DNA from: an uncultured Collinsella sp.
Lineage (GTDB): Bacteria; Actinomycetota; Coriobacteriia; Coriobacteriales; Coriobacteriaceae
DNA length: 31,959 bases
Assembly (NCBI GenBank): GCA_900542235.1
Contig: UQNB01000017.1
Coordinates: 1-31,959, forward strand
Direction: 5' to 3'
Part shown: piece by piece, positions 18,002-25,803 of the stretch
How positions within the stretch are numbered: the first letter of the stretch is position 1
How the letters are laid out: every line of letters starts with the position of its first letter
Made by a program: the position numbers and the translations under genes
Notes under the pieces: model-generated
What the model was told of the DNA's origin: nothing
Databases searched by the model: none
Seen by the model: only the letters and a program-made list of their open reading frames with translations

Positions 18002-18964
18002 TTAGAGGAATTCGCCGACTCGGTGGACTTCGGGTTCGAGGTCTACGTCGAATTGGTCTTTGACGGTTGTTTGGATGTGGCGGATGAGTTCGTCGACATC
18101 GGCGGCGGTGGCGTGGTCGGCGTTGACGATGAAGCCGCAGTGCTTTTCGCTCACCTGCGCGCCGCCGATGGCGTGTCCTCGCAGGCCGGCGTCCATGATG
18201 AGCTTGCCGGCAAAGTAGCCCTCGGGGCGCTTGAAGGTGGAGCCGGCACTCGGCATGTCGAGCGGCTGCTTGTCCTCGCGGCGCTGGCGGTAGTCGTCCA
18301 TGTCGGCCTTGATCATCGCGGCGTTGCCCGGGGCGAGATTGAAAGTGGCCGAAAGCACGATGAAACCGTCGTCGGCAATGCGGCTCTTGCGATAGCCCAG
18401 GTTGAGCTCATCGACATCGAACTCGATAATGCTGCCGCTACCGCGGGTGCCGTCGTCGAGCATGCGTGCGGGCTTGTAGACGCGCACGGACTCCAGCACA
18501 TCGGCCATGCAAGCGCCGTATGCTCCGGCGTTCATGTAGCAGGCACCGCCGACTGATCCGGGAATGCCCGAGATGGGCTCCATGCCGGTAAGGCCGGCCT
18601 CGGCTGCCGCGGCTGCGACATCGGAAAGCAAGGCGCCGGCTGCCGCCGTGACGTGCGTGCCGTCGACCGTAATGTCGGAGAGGCCCTCGCCCAGCGCTAC
18701 GACGACGCCGCGGATGCCCTTGTCGCCGACGAGCAAGTCGGAGCCGTTGCCCACGATGGTGAGTGGTAGATTGCAGCGATAGCAGGTATCGAGCGTGGCG
18801 ACGAGGCCCTGCTCAGTATCGGGCGTGACAAAGACGTCGGCCGGACCGCCGATCTTAAACGTGGTGTGCTCGCGCATGGGCTCGCTCATCAGCACGTTGT
18901 CCTCGCCGGCAACGCCAGCGAGCGCGCACAGCAGGTCCTCGTTAAAAAAATCGTTCTCGTGCAT
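18002..18964 (-). CDS. murB: UDP-N-acetylenolpyruvoylglucosamine reductase
   Basis: This 320-residue FAD enzyme reduces UDP-GlcNAc-enolpyruvate to UDP-MurNAc with NADPH, the second committed step of peptidoglycan synthesis in the cytoplasm. Family blocks in order are TTFKIGGPADVF (34-45), VGNGSDLLVGDKGIRG (FAD binding, about 71-86), SGIPGSVGGACYMNAGAYG (132-150), LGYRKSR (about 189-195), SAGSTFKRP with catalytic Ser242, and the C-terminal LEPEVHRVG with a conserved Glu. It belongs to the shorter class that lacks the extra E. coli loop. I chose the ATG at 18964, with AAAGGCGG 8 bases upstream, which removes a 33-residue unrelated extension. No other mur genes are nearby. Confidence 0.95.
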   Translation of the reverse strand: MHENDFFNEDLLCALAGVAGEDNVLMSEPMREHTTFKIGGPADVFVTPDTEQGLVATLDTCYRCNLPLTIVGNGSDLLVGDKGIRGVVVALGEGLSDITVDGTHVTAAAGALLSDVAAAAAEAGLTGMEPISGIPGSVGGACYMNAGAYGACMADVLESVRVYKPARMLDDGTRGSGSIIEFDVDELNLGYRKSRIADDGFIVLSATFNLAPGNAAMIKADMDDYRQRREDKQPLDMPSAGSTFKRPEGYFAGKLIMDAGLRGHAIGGAQVSEKHCGFIVNADHATAADVDELIRHIQTTVKDQFDVDLEPEVHRVGEFL

Positions 18965-19147
18965 ACGGATATCCGCCTTTTGGTGGTCGTTGTCATCAAT
19001 CGATTGCAATATACCCCACCCGGACGGATTTGGTGCGCTGGCGGCGATAAAACAGCCGTCCACCGGATTGGTAAAGTGTTTATCACCGAGGTAGAGGGGT
19101 AGTCGCTATACTTTCAAGAGATTGCGCGTAAACCCGGAAGGAGCGAG

Positions 19148-20176
19148 ATGGCCAACAAAGTCACCCTCAAGCAGATCGCCCAGGAGGTGGGGCTTTCCCC
19201 CTCGTCGGTCTCGCTTGTTCTCAATAATCGGCCCTGTCGCATCTCGGAAGAAAACCGCAAGCTCATCAAAGAGGTCGCGGCGCGCAACCACTATGTTCCC
19301 AACCAGATTGCGCGCAGCCTGGTCATGCGCGAGTCGCGCACGCTGGGCCTTATCGTCCCTAACATCGAGAGCCGCTTTTTTGCCTCGCTCGCCGGTAGCC
19401 TGGAAAAGCGCTGCCGCGAGGACGGCTATGCGCTCTTCATTACCAGCTCGGGCGGAAGCGCCGATGACGATCTGGAGCTGCTGCGCCAGCTGGTGACGCG
19501 CGGCGTTGATGGCGTCTTCCTGGTGGTGGGTGACGAGTTCTCCGATGACCGCGCCCTGCGCGAAGAAGTCAGCCACCTGCCCATCCCGGCCGTAATGGTC
19601 GACCGTGCCATTGAGGGGCTCGAGTGCGACAAGGTGATGTTCGACCACGAGATGGGCGGCTATATGGCCACCCGCTATCTGATCGAGCAAGGCCACCGCC
19701 GTATTGCCTGCCTGGTTAATGCCCGCCGTTCCAATACGGGTCGCAAGCGACTTGCCGGCTATGAGCGCGCGCTGCGCGAGGTTGGCCTGCCGATCGACGC
19801 GCGTTTGGAGTTTGAGAGCGAGTACTACATTCCGAGCGCATACGAGGCCTCGGAGGCAGTGCTCGCAACTGACGCCACTGCCGTGTTCGCAAGCTCGGAT
19901 AACATTGCCCTCGGTTTGCTCAAGCGCTTGCACGAGATGGGGAAGAGCATCCCGGGCGATATCTCGGTGGTGAGCTATGACAACTCGGCGGCCGACGTTC
20001 TCTTTGAGCCGGCGCTGACCGCGATTGAGCAGGACCCTGGTGTCCTTGCGGAGCATGCTTTTGGCTGCATGTCCAAGCGTCTTGCCGGTAGGGGCGGCAG
20101 GCGTGCCGAAGAGGTCGTTCTGGAGCCGGAGCTTATCGTTAAGGACAGCGTGCTCGAACTTACCGAATGTAGCTAA
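19148..20176 (+). CDS. LacI-family transcriptional regulator
   Basis: This 342-residue regulator has the LacI-type helix-turn-helix TLKQIAQEVGLSPSSVSLVLNN near residues 6-27, a hinge helix region (PNQIARSLVMRES), and a periplasmic-binding-protein-like sensor domain from about 60 onward (TLGLIVPNI..RFFASL, GHRRIACL, SSDNIALGLL). It therefore binds a sugar or related ligand. An AAGGAG ribosome-binding site lies 5 bases before the ATG. It stands alone: the previous gene, murB, is divergent and the next gene lies beyond a large hairpin, so no target can be named from context. Mature start and domain limits are certain only approximately. Confidence 0.92.
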   Translation: MANKVTLKQIAQEVGLSPSSVSLVLNNRPCRISEENRKLIKEVAARNHYVPNQIARSLVMRESRTLGLIVPNIESRFFASLAGSLEKRCREDGYALFITSSGGSADDDLELLRQLVTRGVDGVFLVVGDEFSDDRALREEVSHLPIPAVMVDRAIEGLECDKVMFDHEMGGYMATRYLIEQGHRRIACLVNARRSNTGRKRLAGYERALREVGLPIDARLEFESEYYIPSAYEASEAVLATDATAVFASSDNIALGLLKRLHEMGKSIPGDISVVSYDNSAADVLFEPALTAIEQDPGVLAEHAFGCMSKRLAGRGGRRAEEVVLEPELIVKDSVLELTECS

Positions 20177-20230
20177 GCGTACTTGTTTGTTTGCATAGAT
20201 TGCATGCGGAGTGTCCGCTATTTGCCGGCG

Positions 20231-20303
20231 GGGCCGGGGTGCCTGCCTTGTGTTGAGAAGTTCGCGGAGCCCACTTCTCAAAACAAGGCAGGCACCCCGG
20301 CCC
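20231..20303. repeat. 73-nt near-perfect hairpin with 31-bp arms
   Basis: Bases 20231-20261 and 20273-20303 are reverse complements with a single mismatch (31 positions) around an 11-base loop. The arm begins GGGCCGGGGTGCCTGCC. It lies 54 bp after the lacI-type gene and has no T-run. Arm length and terminal GGGCCGGG match the element at 17793, suggesting one family of intergenic repeats, although the rest of the arms differ. Confidence 0.85.
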
Positions 20304-20424
20304 TCGTCCGTTAACTCTTCCGCTGGGCGAGCCATAGACGCCGCGCACCGATAGGGTAAGGCAGTGGCTTGAAATTGGTGCTATATTCAGCTTGAGTTGT
20401 TTAATGCTAGTACGGGAGGCTGAT

Positions 20425-20916
20425 ATGGGGCTGTTCAAGAAGAAAAACCCGCAGGATGCCTTTGATCCCGATGTGTTTACCATCACGGATACGATTTTGG
20501 ACCCGCCGCGGTTTACGTTTTTGCCGGCTATCTACCAGGATGCCACGCGTCGCAAGTGGGCCGTGCATCAGCGCGGTGCGACCCCGAGGATTTTTGACTA
20601 CGCGGATGTGCTGCAGTGCGAGATTGTCGAGACCGGAAATCCCGAGGATGTGCCGGAGCTTAGCAATCGCGAACTAGCTCAGCAGATTTTGATTAATCCA
20701 GCTCAGGCTACCAAAAACAATGCTGCCAAGCGTAATATGTGCCTTGGTATGGGTGTCATCGTTGCCGTGCAAACCGGCGAGGATGAGATTTCGAAGCTTG
20801 AGATTCCGGTGACCGCGGGCGAAGTCAAGCGAGACTCCGGCCTATATCGATCGTATCGGAACGTTGCGGAGCAGATCAAAGAAGCCTTCGACGCCATGGG
20901 GCGTCCGGAGCAATGA
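20425..20916 (+). CDS. Hypothetical protein, 163 residues
   Basis: I do not recognise this protein. It starts MGLFKKKNP, a Lys-rich N-terminus, followed by an acidic or mixed globular sequence with no signal peptide, Cys pairs or clear membrane segment. One hydrophobic stretch (CLGMGVIVAV) lies in the second half. The C-terminal helix SLYRSYRNVAEQIKEAF-like region ends the chain. It looks like a small cytoplasmic protein. I chose the ATG at 20425, with GGGAGG 5 bases upstream, over an earlier ATG in frame. It is followed after 35 bp by the first of two GntR genes on the same strand and may be co-transcribed with them. A TATATT sequence at about 20382 could be its -10 box. Confidence 0.7.
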   Translation: MGLFKKKNPQDAFDPDVFTITDTILDPPRFTFLPAIYQDATRRKWAVHQRGATPRIFDYADVLQCEIVETGNPEDVPELSNRELAQQILINPAQATKNNAAKRNMCLGMGVIVAVQTGEDEISKLEIPVTAGEVKRDSGLYRSYRNVAEQIKEAFDAMGRPEQ

Positions 20917-20951
20917 TGCCCGCAGCATCAAGCGGTTGAGGAGCCTTGCCC

Positions 20952-21719
20952 ATGTCGAGTGAACCATATGCGATTCCGCCCAAAGATCGCGCCTTTGAGG
21001 GCATTCTTTGGTATATCAAACATTATGACCTGCAGGGTGGTGACCGGCTGCCCGCCGAGCGTGTGCTCTGTGAAGAGCTGGGCGTGTCGCGCACGGCGTT
21101 GCGCGCTGCGATCACGCGTCTTATTTCGTGCGGAACTTTGGAAAGCCGCCGCGGTTCGGGCACCTATGTGTGTCCTCCCAAACCGCTGAATATCTTTCAG
21201 GAAACATGGAACTATACGCAGGCGGTGGAGAGGGTTGGCTCAAAGTCGACCGCACGCCTGGTTTGGTCCAAGGTCGTGTACGCCGATATCGATCTGGCCC
21301 AAAAAGCCCAGATCGACCTGGGCATGCCGCTCTTCTGCATTCGGCGCGTGCGCGTGGTTAATGGTTCCCCGGCGTCGATTGAGACGGCTCACGTCAATCT
21401 GTCTTTGTGCCCCTCGCTTCCCGATCACGATTTTGAGCAGGAAAGCCTCTACGACGTTTTGCTCAAAGAGGGGAATGTCCATGTGGCGCACGGCAAGGAG
21501 CATATTTCCATCAGCCGTCTGAACGCCGACGAGGCCAAGTTGCTGGGTGCTCAGGAGGGCACGCCGGTGTTTTACAAGGCTTCGCACGAGCGTGACGAGA
21601 ACGATGGCTTTGTCGAGTATTGCAAGTCCGTGATTCTGCCGACCAAGTATCGTTTTGCCGATAACGGCGAGGCAGACGGCGTTGCGACGAAGGTGGGTGT
21701 CGAATGGCTGATGCAGTAG
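20952..21719 (+). CDS. GntR-family regulator with UTRA domain (first of a pair)
   Basis: This 255-residue regulator has a winged helix-turn-helix at about 8-75 (LPAERVLCEELGVSRTALRAAI, then RRGSGTYV as the wing) and a UTRA ligand domain from about 95 onward. FrlR, the regulator of the E. coli fructoselysine operon, is of this type. The start is the ATG at 20952 with GAGGAG 8 bases upstream; a TTG six bases earlier is less likely. Its 3' end overlaps the next GntR gene by 16 bp, so the two are translated together. The pair precedes the Amadori-type PTS locus and is the natural reader of the TTGGTATYAAAT sites there; which of the two binds them is unknown. Confidence 0.85.
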   Translation: MSSEPYAIPPKDRAFEGILWYIKHYDLQGGDRLPAERVLCEELGVSRTALRAAITRLISCGTLESRRGSGTYVCPPKPLNIFQETWNYTQAVERVGSKSTARLVWSKVVYADIDLAQKAQIDLGMPLFCIRRVRVVNGSPASIETAHVNLSLCPSLPDHDFEQESLYDVLLKEGNVHVAHGKEHISISRLNADEAKLLGAQEGTPVFYKASHERDENDGFVEYCKSVILPTKYRFADNGEADGVATKVGVEWLMQ

Positions 21720-22417
21720 AAGACTTGCCGGTTTACAAACAAATTCGCCGCTGCATTGCGGAGCGAATCGAGCGCGGCGACTACCCGACGGGCTCGATGA
21801 TTCCGTCCGAAAACGAGCTGGCCGAGGAGTTTGGCACGACACGCCTGACAATCCGAAGCGCCATGGACGAGCTGGTCAAAAGTGGCCAGATTCGTCGTGT
21901 GCAGGGCAAAGGCGCCTTTGTGGGACACAAGTGGTTTGACGAGCACGAACGCAAGGGCGGCTTCCGCCAGTCGGTTTTGGCATCGGGCGCGACGCCGTCG
22001 GTGCGCATCCTGGCGCGCTCCAAACGCTACGCCGGCCCGTATTATGCCGACTTGTTTGGCATCGCCGAGGACGATCTGCTTTACTCGGTGCGCCGCCTCA
22101 ACTGCATCGATGGTGAGCCCGTATCGATCGAGATGACACTGATTCCGTGCCTGCTGTTTCCGGGCATCGAAGACGTGGACATTTCGGTCTTCAGCCTGTT
22201 CGAGACCTACGATATGTTGGGACGCAAGCCAGATCAGTCGGTAGAGAAACTCGATATCGAGGCGCTGGGCGCACGCGATGCGAGTTTGCTCAATCTTGAG
22301 CCGGGCGATCTGGCGCTCGTGCTGGAAGGCCTGACCTATGACTCGAGTGGGCAGACAATCGAGCATGCCAAGTCTTTTACCCGCGGCGACGCCGGCGGAT
22401 ATACCTACAACTATTAG
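21704..22417 (+). CDS. GntR-family regulator with UTRA domain (second of a pair)
   Basis: This 237-residue regulator has the GntR head YKQIRRCIAERIERGDYPTG, IPSENELAEEFGTTRLTIRSAM and the wing VQGKGAFVG, followed by a UTRA domain (about 80-235). It resembles FrlR/PhnF-type proteins. The gene starts inside the end of the preceding GntR gene (16-bp overlap), which points to coupled translation. The two proteins are clearly different in sequence, so this is not a recent duplication; they could form separate dimers that respond to different ligands, or act jointly. It is followed at once by a terminator, and the downstream deglycase gene has its own promoter. Confidence 0.87.
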   Translation: MADAVEDLPVYKQIRRCIAERIERGDYPTGSMIPSENELAEEFGTTRLTIRSAMDELVKSGQIRRVQGKGAFVGHKWFDEHERKGGFRQSVLASGATPSVRILARSKRYAGPYYADLFGIAEDDLLYSVRRLNCIDGEPVSIEMTLIPCLLFPGIEDVDISVFSLFETYDMLGRKPDQSVEKLDIEALGARDASLLNLEPGDLALVLEGLTYDSSGQTIEHAKSFTRGDAGGYTYNY

Positions 22418-22423
22418 CGTCTA

Positions 22424-22458
22424 GAGCGTCCCTGCGCATGGCGGGGGCGCTCGTTTTT
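22424..22458 (+). terminator. Terminator after the GntR pair
   Basis: GAGCGTCCC (from 22424) pairs with GGGGGCGCTC (to 22452) and is followed by GTTTTT, directly after the second GntR stop codon. Confidence 0.75.
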
Positions 22459-22497
22459 ACGGATATATGTCGCTTGACCGATGAGCGGCAAAAACTG

Positions 22498-22578
22498 ACC
22501 GTCTACCGAGAGGGGAGGATGAAATCATAAAATCGGTATTAAAAACGGCTAACCTGTAATCGTTCACTGGTATTAAGA
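22498..22578 (+). promoter_or_regulatory. Promoter region of deglycase copy 1-EIIA-EIIB with paired operators
   Basis: The region carries ACCGTCTACCG (22498-22508), operator 1 TCGGTATTAAAA (22533-22544) and operator 2 CTGGTATTAAGA (22567-22578), 34 bp apart. A TGTAAT (22555-22560) between them is a plausible -10 box. The same arrangement recurs at 24817 and 27719. The 114 bp from operator 2 to the start codon show nothing else clear apart from the GAAAGGAG ribosome-binding site. Confidence 0.6.
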
Positions 22579-22692
22579 ACCTTTGAATTGTTGAGCTTGG
22601 GGCCAAGATGTCCACAAGGTTAAGCGGTGCGACGGGGCGGCAAGCCCGTTCATTCCGTGCGACAATTCAAACTGCTCGTGAAAGGAGCGGGA

Positions 22693-23754
22693 ATGAAGGA
22701 GACCGAGAAGATCGAGATCATGCACTTCGACCAGGAGGGCTACCTCGAGGACGGCAGGAACGTCTACGAGGCCGGCAAGAAGATGACCGCCCTGGCCGAC
22801 CGCGTGCACGAGGAGGGCTACGACGCCGTCTTCCTGATGGGCGTCGGCGGCACCTGGGACGAGTTCATGCAGCTCGAGTACCTCATGAACAAGTTCGGCG
22901 ACCGCGACCTCGAGGTCTACCTGATCCACGCCGCCGAGTGGAACGTCATGGGCCACAAGCGCATGACCGACAAGTCCGTCGTGCTGACCGCCTCCGAGTC
23001 CGGCACCACCCCCGAGGTGCTCGAGGCCGTCGGCAAGATGAGGGAGATGGGCGTGCGCGTCTTCGCCATGACCAACCCCGAGGGCAAGATCGGGCAGGCC
23101 GTGGGCGCCGAGAACTGCGTCATGATGGCCTCCGACCACGGCGCCGGCGGCTGCGAGAAGGGCTACTACCTCGCCGACTGCTTCGGCCTGCGCCTGCTCA
23201 ACCGCCGCGGCTGCTTCCCCAAGTTCGACCTGTTCATCGAGCAGACGAAGGACGTCTGGAAGGACATGCTCGACATCCGCAAGCGCTTCGAGCCGCGCGC
23301 CGAGGAGCTCGCCAGGAAGTACGCGCTGGCCGACTACACCATGTTCATCGGCTCGGGCGCGCTGTGGGGCGAGACCATCCTGTACTCCATGTGCCTGCTC
23401 GAGGAGATGCAGTGGAAGCGCATCCGCCACATCACCTCGCACGACTTCTTCCACGGCACGCTCGAGCTGCTCGAGCCCGGCGTCCCGGTGTTCCTGTTCA
23501 TGGGAGAGGACGAGTGCCGCGCCCTCGACGAGCGCGTCCGCGCCTTCCTCACCAGCGGCGTGACCGGCGACGAGGACTACGTCATCATCGACACCGCCGA
23601 GTACGCGATCCCGGGCCTGGACGACGACTTCCGCGTCATCGTGTCGCCGTGGATCCTGTCCGTGCTGACCACCGACCGCCTCGCGCGCAACTACGAGCTG
23701 GTCACCAAGCACAACCTCAAGTACCGCCGCTACTACCACCAGTTCGACTACTAA
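22693..23754 (+). CDS. FrlB-like SIS-domain Amadori 6-phosphate deglycase, copy 1
   Basis: This 353-residue protein is of the SIS family. The phosphosugar-binding motif TASESGTTPEVLEAV (99-113) and a second SIS half (about 205-340) are visible. Glu238 and His254 in the second half are 16 residues apart, the spacing I recall for the catalytic Glu and His of FraB/FrlB deglycases. Those enzymes split Amadori 6-phosphates, such as fructoselysine 6-phosphate, into glucose 6-phosphate and the amine. Substrate identity here is inferred from the neighbouring PTS, the FrlC-like epimerase and the GntR/UTRA regulators. I chose the ATG at 22693 with GAAAGGAG upstream. The coding sequence appears identical, base for base, to 27843-28904, and nearly every codon ends in G or C, unlike its neighbours. 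EIIA follows after 21 bp. Confidence 0.85.
   Translation: MKETEKIEIMHFDQEGYLEDGRNVYEAGKKMTALADRVHEEGYDAVFLMGVGGTWDEFMQLEYLMNKFGDRDLEVYLIHAAEWNVMGHKRMTDKSVVLTASESGTTPEVLEAVGKMREMGVRVFAMTNPEGKIGQAVGAENCVMMASDHGAGGCEKGYYLADCFGLRLLNRRGCFPKFDLFIEQTKDVWKDMLDIRKRFEPRAEELARKYALADYTMFIGSGALWGETILYSMCLLEEMQWKRIRHITSHDFFHGTLELLEPGVPVFLFMGEDECRALDERVRAFLTSGVTGDEDYVIIDTAEYAIPGLDDDFRVIVSPWILSVLTTDRLARNYELVTKHNLKYRRYYHQFDY
22693..23754 (+). repeat. 1062-bp exact direct repeat, copy A
   Basis: This stretch is identical to 27843-28904 wherever compared, and the translations also agree in a second reading frame. Identity begins at the ATG and ends at TAA; flanking bases differ on both sides. The copies are in direct orientation, 5150 bp apart start to start. 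Confidence 0.93.
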
Positions 23755-23775
23755 TTCCATTTGGGGGAAACCGCA

Positions 23776-24195
23776 ATGAGGCAATACATCTTTGCCAGCC
23801 ACGCGCATTTTGCGACCGGCATCAAAGAGAGCACCGAGCTGCTCTCGGGCGCGCGCGATAACGTCCACGACCTGTCGATGTTTGTCGACGGCCGCACCGA
23901 CGTCGCCGAGGAGGCCGCCAAGCTCCTGGCGACCTTCGACCCCGCCGACGACGTAATCGTGTGCACCGACCTGTTTGGCGGCAGCGTCAACAACGAGTTC
24001 ACCAAGATCGTCCAGACGCGCCCCAACACCTACCTGGTTGCCAACATGAATCTGCCGCTGCTGATCCAGCTGCTCTTTTCGGACCAGGAGGCTCCCGCCG
24101 ATCAGGTTATCCGCGAGATCCTCGCGGCTGACGACACGCGCGTCAAGTTTGTCAACGACCTGCTGACCGATGCGGATGACGAGGAAGAGTTCTAG
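23776..24195 (+). CDS. PTS EIIA, mannose family
   Basis: This 139-residue cytoplasmic phosphocarrier takes phosphate from HPr and passes it to EIIB. The N-terminal YIFASHAHFATGIKES places the phosphorylated histidine at His9, matching His10 of E. coli ManX EIIA. The DLFGGSVNNEF and ANMNLPLLIQLL blocks are typical of the fold. The C-terminus is acidic (DADDEEEF). I chose the ATG at 23776, preceded by GGGGGAAA, over a TTG at 23761. It is encoded as a separate protein, as in the Gfr and Lev systems, 21 bp after the deglycase and 57 bp before EIIB. Confidence 0.92.
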   Translation: MRQYIFASHAHFATGIKESTELLSGARDNVHDLSMFVDGRTDVAEEAAKLLATFDPADDVIVCTDLFGGSVNNEFTKIVQTRPNTYLVANMNLPLLIQLLFSDQEAPADQVIREILAADDTRVKFVNDLLTDADDEEEF

Positions 24196-24252
24196 TCACC
24201 GCCTGCTATTAATGGGGCCGGGTTTCCGGCATGAGACCTTTGGGGGTCAATC

Positions 24253-24735
24253 ATGATTCAACTGCTTCGCGTCGACCATCGTCTGCTTCATGGCCAGGTG
24301 GCCGTCTCTTGGGTCCAGGGCTTGGGCTCCGACTGCATCTTCTGCGTTGGCGACAAGGTTGCCAACGATCCCGTCTGGAAGACTACGCTCAAGATGGGAA
24401 AGCCGGCCAACGTCAAGCTCGTCATCAAGGACATGGAGCACGCCATCGAGGCCATCAACTCCGGTGTTACCGATAAGTACAAGATGATCATCTGCGTCGC
24501 CAGCATCGCCGAGGCCAAGCAGCTTGTCGACGGCTGCCCGCAGATCACCTCCATCAACCTGGGCAACACCAAGTCCAAGGACGAGCAGCGTCCCGATGCC
24601 CGTAAGATCTCCCGCCAGATCTTTGTGACTGCTGCCGAGGAAGAGGACATTCGCGAGCTCGTCGGCCGCGGTGTCGAGGTCGAGATTCGCGCTCTGGCCG
24701 ACGACCCCAAGGTCGATGCCCTAAGCGCCCTCTAA
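24253..24735 (+). CDS. PTS EIIB, mannose family
   Basis: This 160-residue EIIB has the diagnostic start LLRVDHRLLHGQVAVSW, in which His13 of LLHGQV is the phosphorylated residue. EIIB receives phosphate from EIIA and hands it to the sugar as it passes EIIC/EIID. SINLGNTKSK and KISRQIFVT are further family blocks. The length is normal. A GGGGGTC sequence precedes the ATG. It ends the first transcription unit of the locus: a GC hairpin and then a new promoter follow before EIIC. Confidence 0.93.
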   Translation: MIQLLRVDHRLLHGQVAVSWVQGLGSDCIFCVGDKVANDPVWKTTLKMGKPANVKLVIKDMEHAIEAINSGVTDKYKMIICVASIAEAKQLVDGCPQITSINLGNTKSKDEQRPDARKISRQIFVTAAEEEDIRELVGRGVEVEIRALADDPKVDALSAL

Positions 24736-24746
24736 TTGGGAACCAC

Positions 24747-24769
24747 GGGCGGCGCGCACGGCGCCGCCC
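24747..24769 (+). terminator. GC hairpin after EIIB
   Basis: GGGCGGCGC (24747-24755) pairs perfectly with GCGCCGCCC (24761-24769), 11 bp after the EIIB stop. Only a weak CTATTC follows, so it is a partial terminator or RNA-end stabiliser. Confidence 0.5.
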
Positions 24770-24816
24770 CTATTCGTGGGCGTACCGGATAAACGCTTTA
24801 CCCGTTACCCCCATCT

Positions 24817-24894
24817 ACCGTTCACCGGGAGTACACGCCCGTTGAGCGATTGGTATTAAATAGTTTTCGCATGACTATATAATTGGTATCAAAT
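24817..24894 (+). promoter_or_regulatory. Promoter region of EIIC-EIID with paired operators
   Basis: ACCGTTCACCG (24817-24827) is followed by operator 1 TTGGTATTAAAT (24850-24861), a TATAAT -10 box (24878-24883) and operator 2 TTGGTATCAAAT (24883-24894). The operators are 33 bp apart; the second one overlaps the expected transcription start, so occupancy should repress. No good -35 box is visible, which fits a need for an activator at the ACCG repeat. Confidence 0.65.
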
Positions 24895-25029
24895 CATTTG
24901 CACCGGTTTAGGTGTTAACAGCACACCGGTACAAGCTGGATCTGTCTGGGCGATTGTCGGCATGGAAAAGGGCGCGCTGACAAGTCGGGAATCGCCGCGC
25001 GGATCCAAGAGGGATCAAAGGGAGGAACA

Positions 25030-25803
25030 ATGCTTGTTCAAGCGATCCTCATCGGACTTATCGCTGCCTTCGGTAAGCTCGATTATCAGCTCGGTACGCT
25101 CTATGCGTTCCGCCCGATCGTTCTGTGCCCGCTCGTCGGCATAGTCCTCGGGGACCTGCAGTCCGGCCTCGCCATCGGTGCGAGCCTCGAGCTGCTCTTC
25201 ATGGGTTCTATCTCCATCGGCGCTTACGTGCCGCCCGATGAGTGTATTGGCGGTGTGCTCGCCTGCGCCTTCGCTATTCAGCTGGGTCAGAGCACCGAGG
25301 CCGCTATCGCGCTCGCGATGCCCATCGCCACTCTGTGCCTGGCCATTAAGAACGTCGTCAACGCCGGTATGCCCCTTCTGGTCGACCGTGCCGACGTCTT
25401 TGCCAGCAAGGGTAACCTCAAGGGTATCTACGCTATGCACTGGATTATCGGTCTCGTGATTGTCGTCCTGGCCTTTATCCTGTGCTCGGTCTCCTTCTAT
25501 CTGGGTGCCGACGCTGTTCAGGGCCTGCTCGACTTCATCCCGACGTTCGTCCTCGATGGCTTTGGCGTCGCAGCCAACATCCTGCCTGCCATGGGTTTCG
25601 CCATGCTCGGCCGTCTGGTGCTTACCAAGCAGCTCGTGCCGTTCTACTTCCTGGGCTTCCTGCTGTGCTCCTATGCCAACGTGCCCGTCCTCGGCGTCGC
25701 CCTGATCGCAATCATCATCGGCATCGACAAGTACGACCTGCTGGGCCTTGGTGGCGCCCAGTCCCAGCTTTCTGTGGAAGGGGATGAGGACGATGACTTC
25801 TAA
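25030..25803 (+). CDS. PTS EIIC, mannose family
   Basis: This 257-residue membrane channel component has several hydrophobic segments and the family blocks FRPIVLCPLVGIVLGD, ASLELLFMGSISIGAYVPPDECIGG and AMPIATL. With EIID it forms the sugar-conducting channel. A GGGAGG ribosome-binding site lies 5 bases before the ATG. The acidic C-terminal tail (EGDEDDDF) is encoded by bases that also contain the EIID start (11-bp overlap), so the two are translationally coupled. It begins the second transcription unit of the locus. Confidence 0.93.
   Translation: MLVQAILIGLIAAFGKLDYQLGTLYAFRPIVLCPLVGIVLGDLQSGLAIGASLELLFMGSISIGAYVPPDECIGGVLACAFAIQLGQSTEAAIALAMPIATLCLAIKNVVNAGMPLLVDRADVFASKGNLKGIYAMHWIIGLVIVVLAFILCSVSFYLGADAVQGLLDFIPTFVLDGFGVAANILPAMGFAMLGRLVLTKQLVPFYFLGFLLCSYANVPVLGVALIAIIIGIDKYDLLGLGGAQSQLSVEGDEDDDF

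Noticed and set aside
20375..20386. TTGGTGCTATAT before the 163-residue gene as another GntR operator
   Set aside because: It matches TTGGTATTAAAT too poorly and has no partner site 33-35 bp away.
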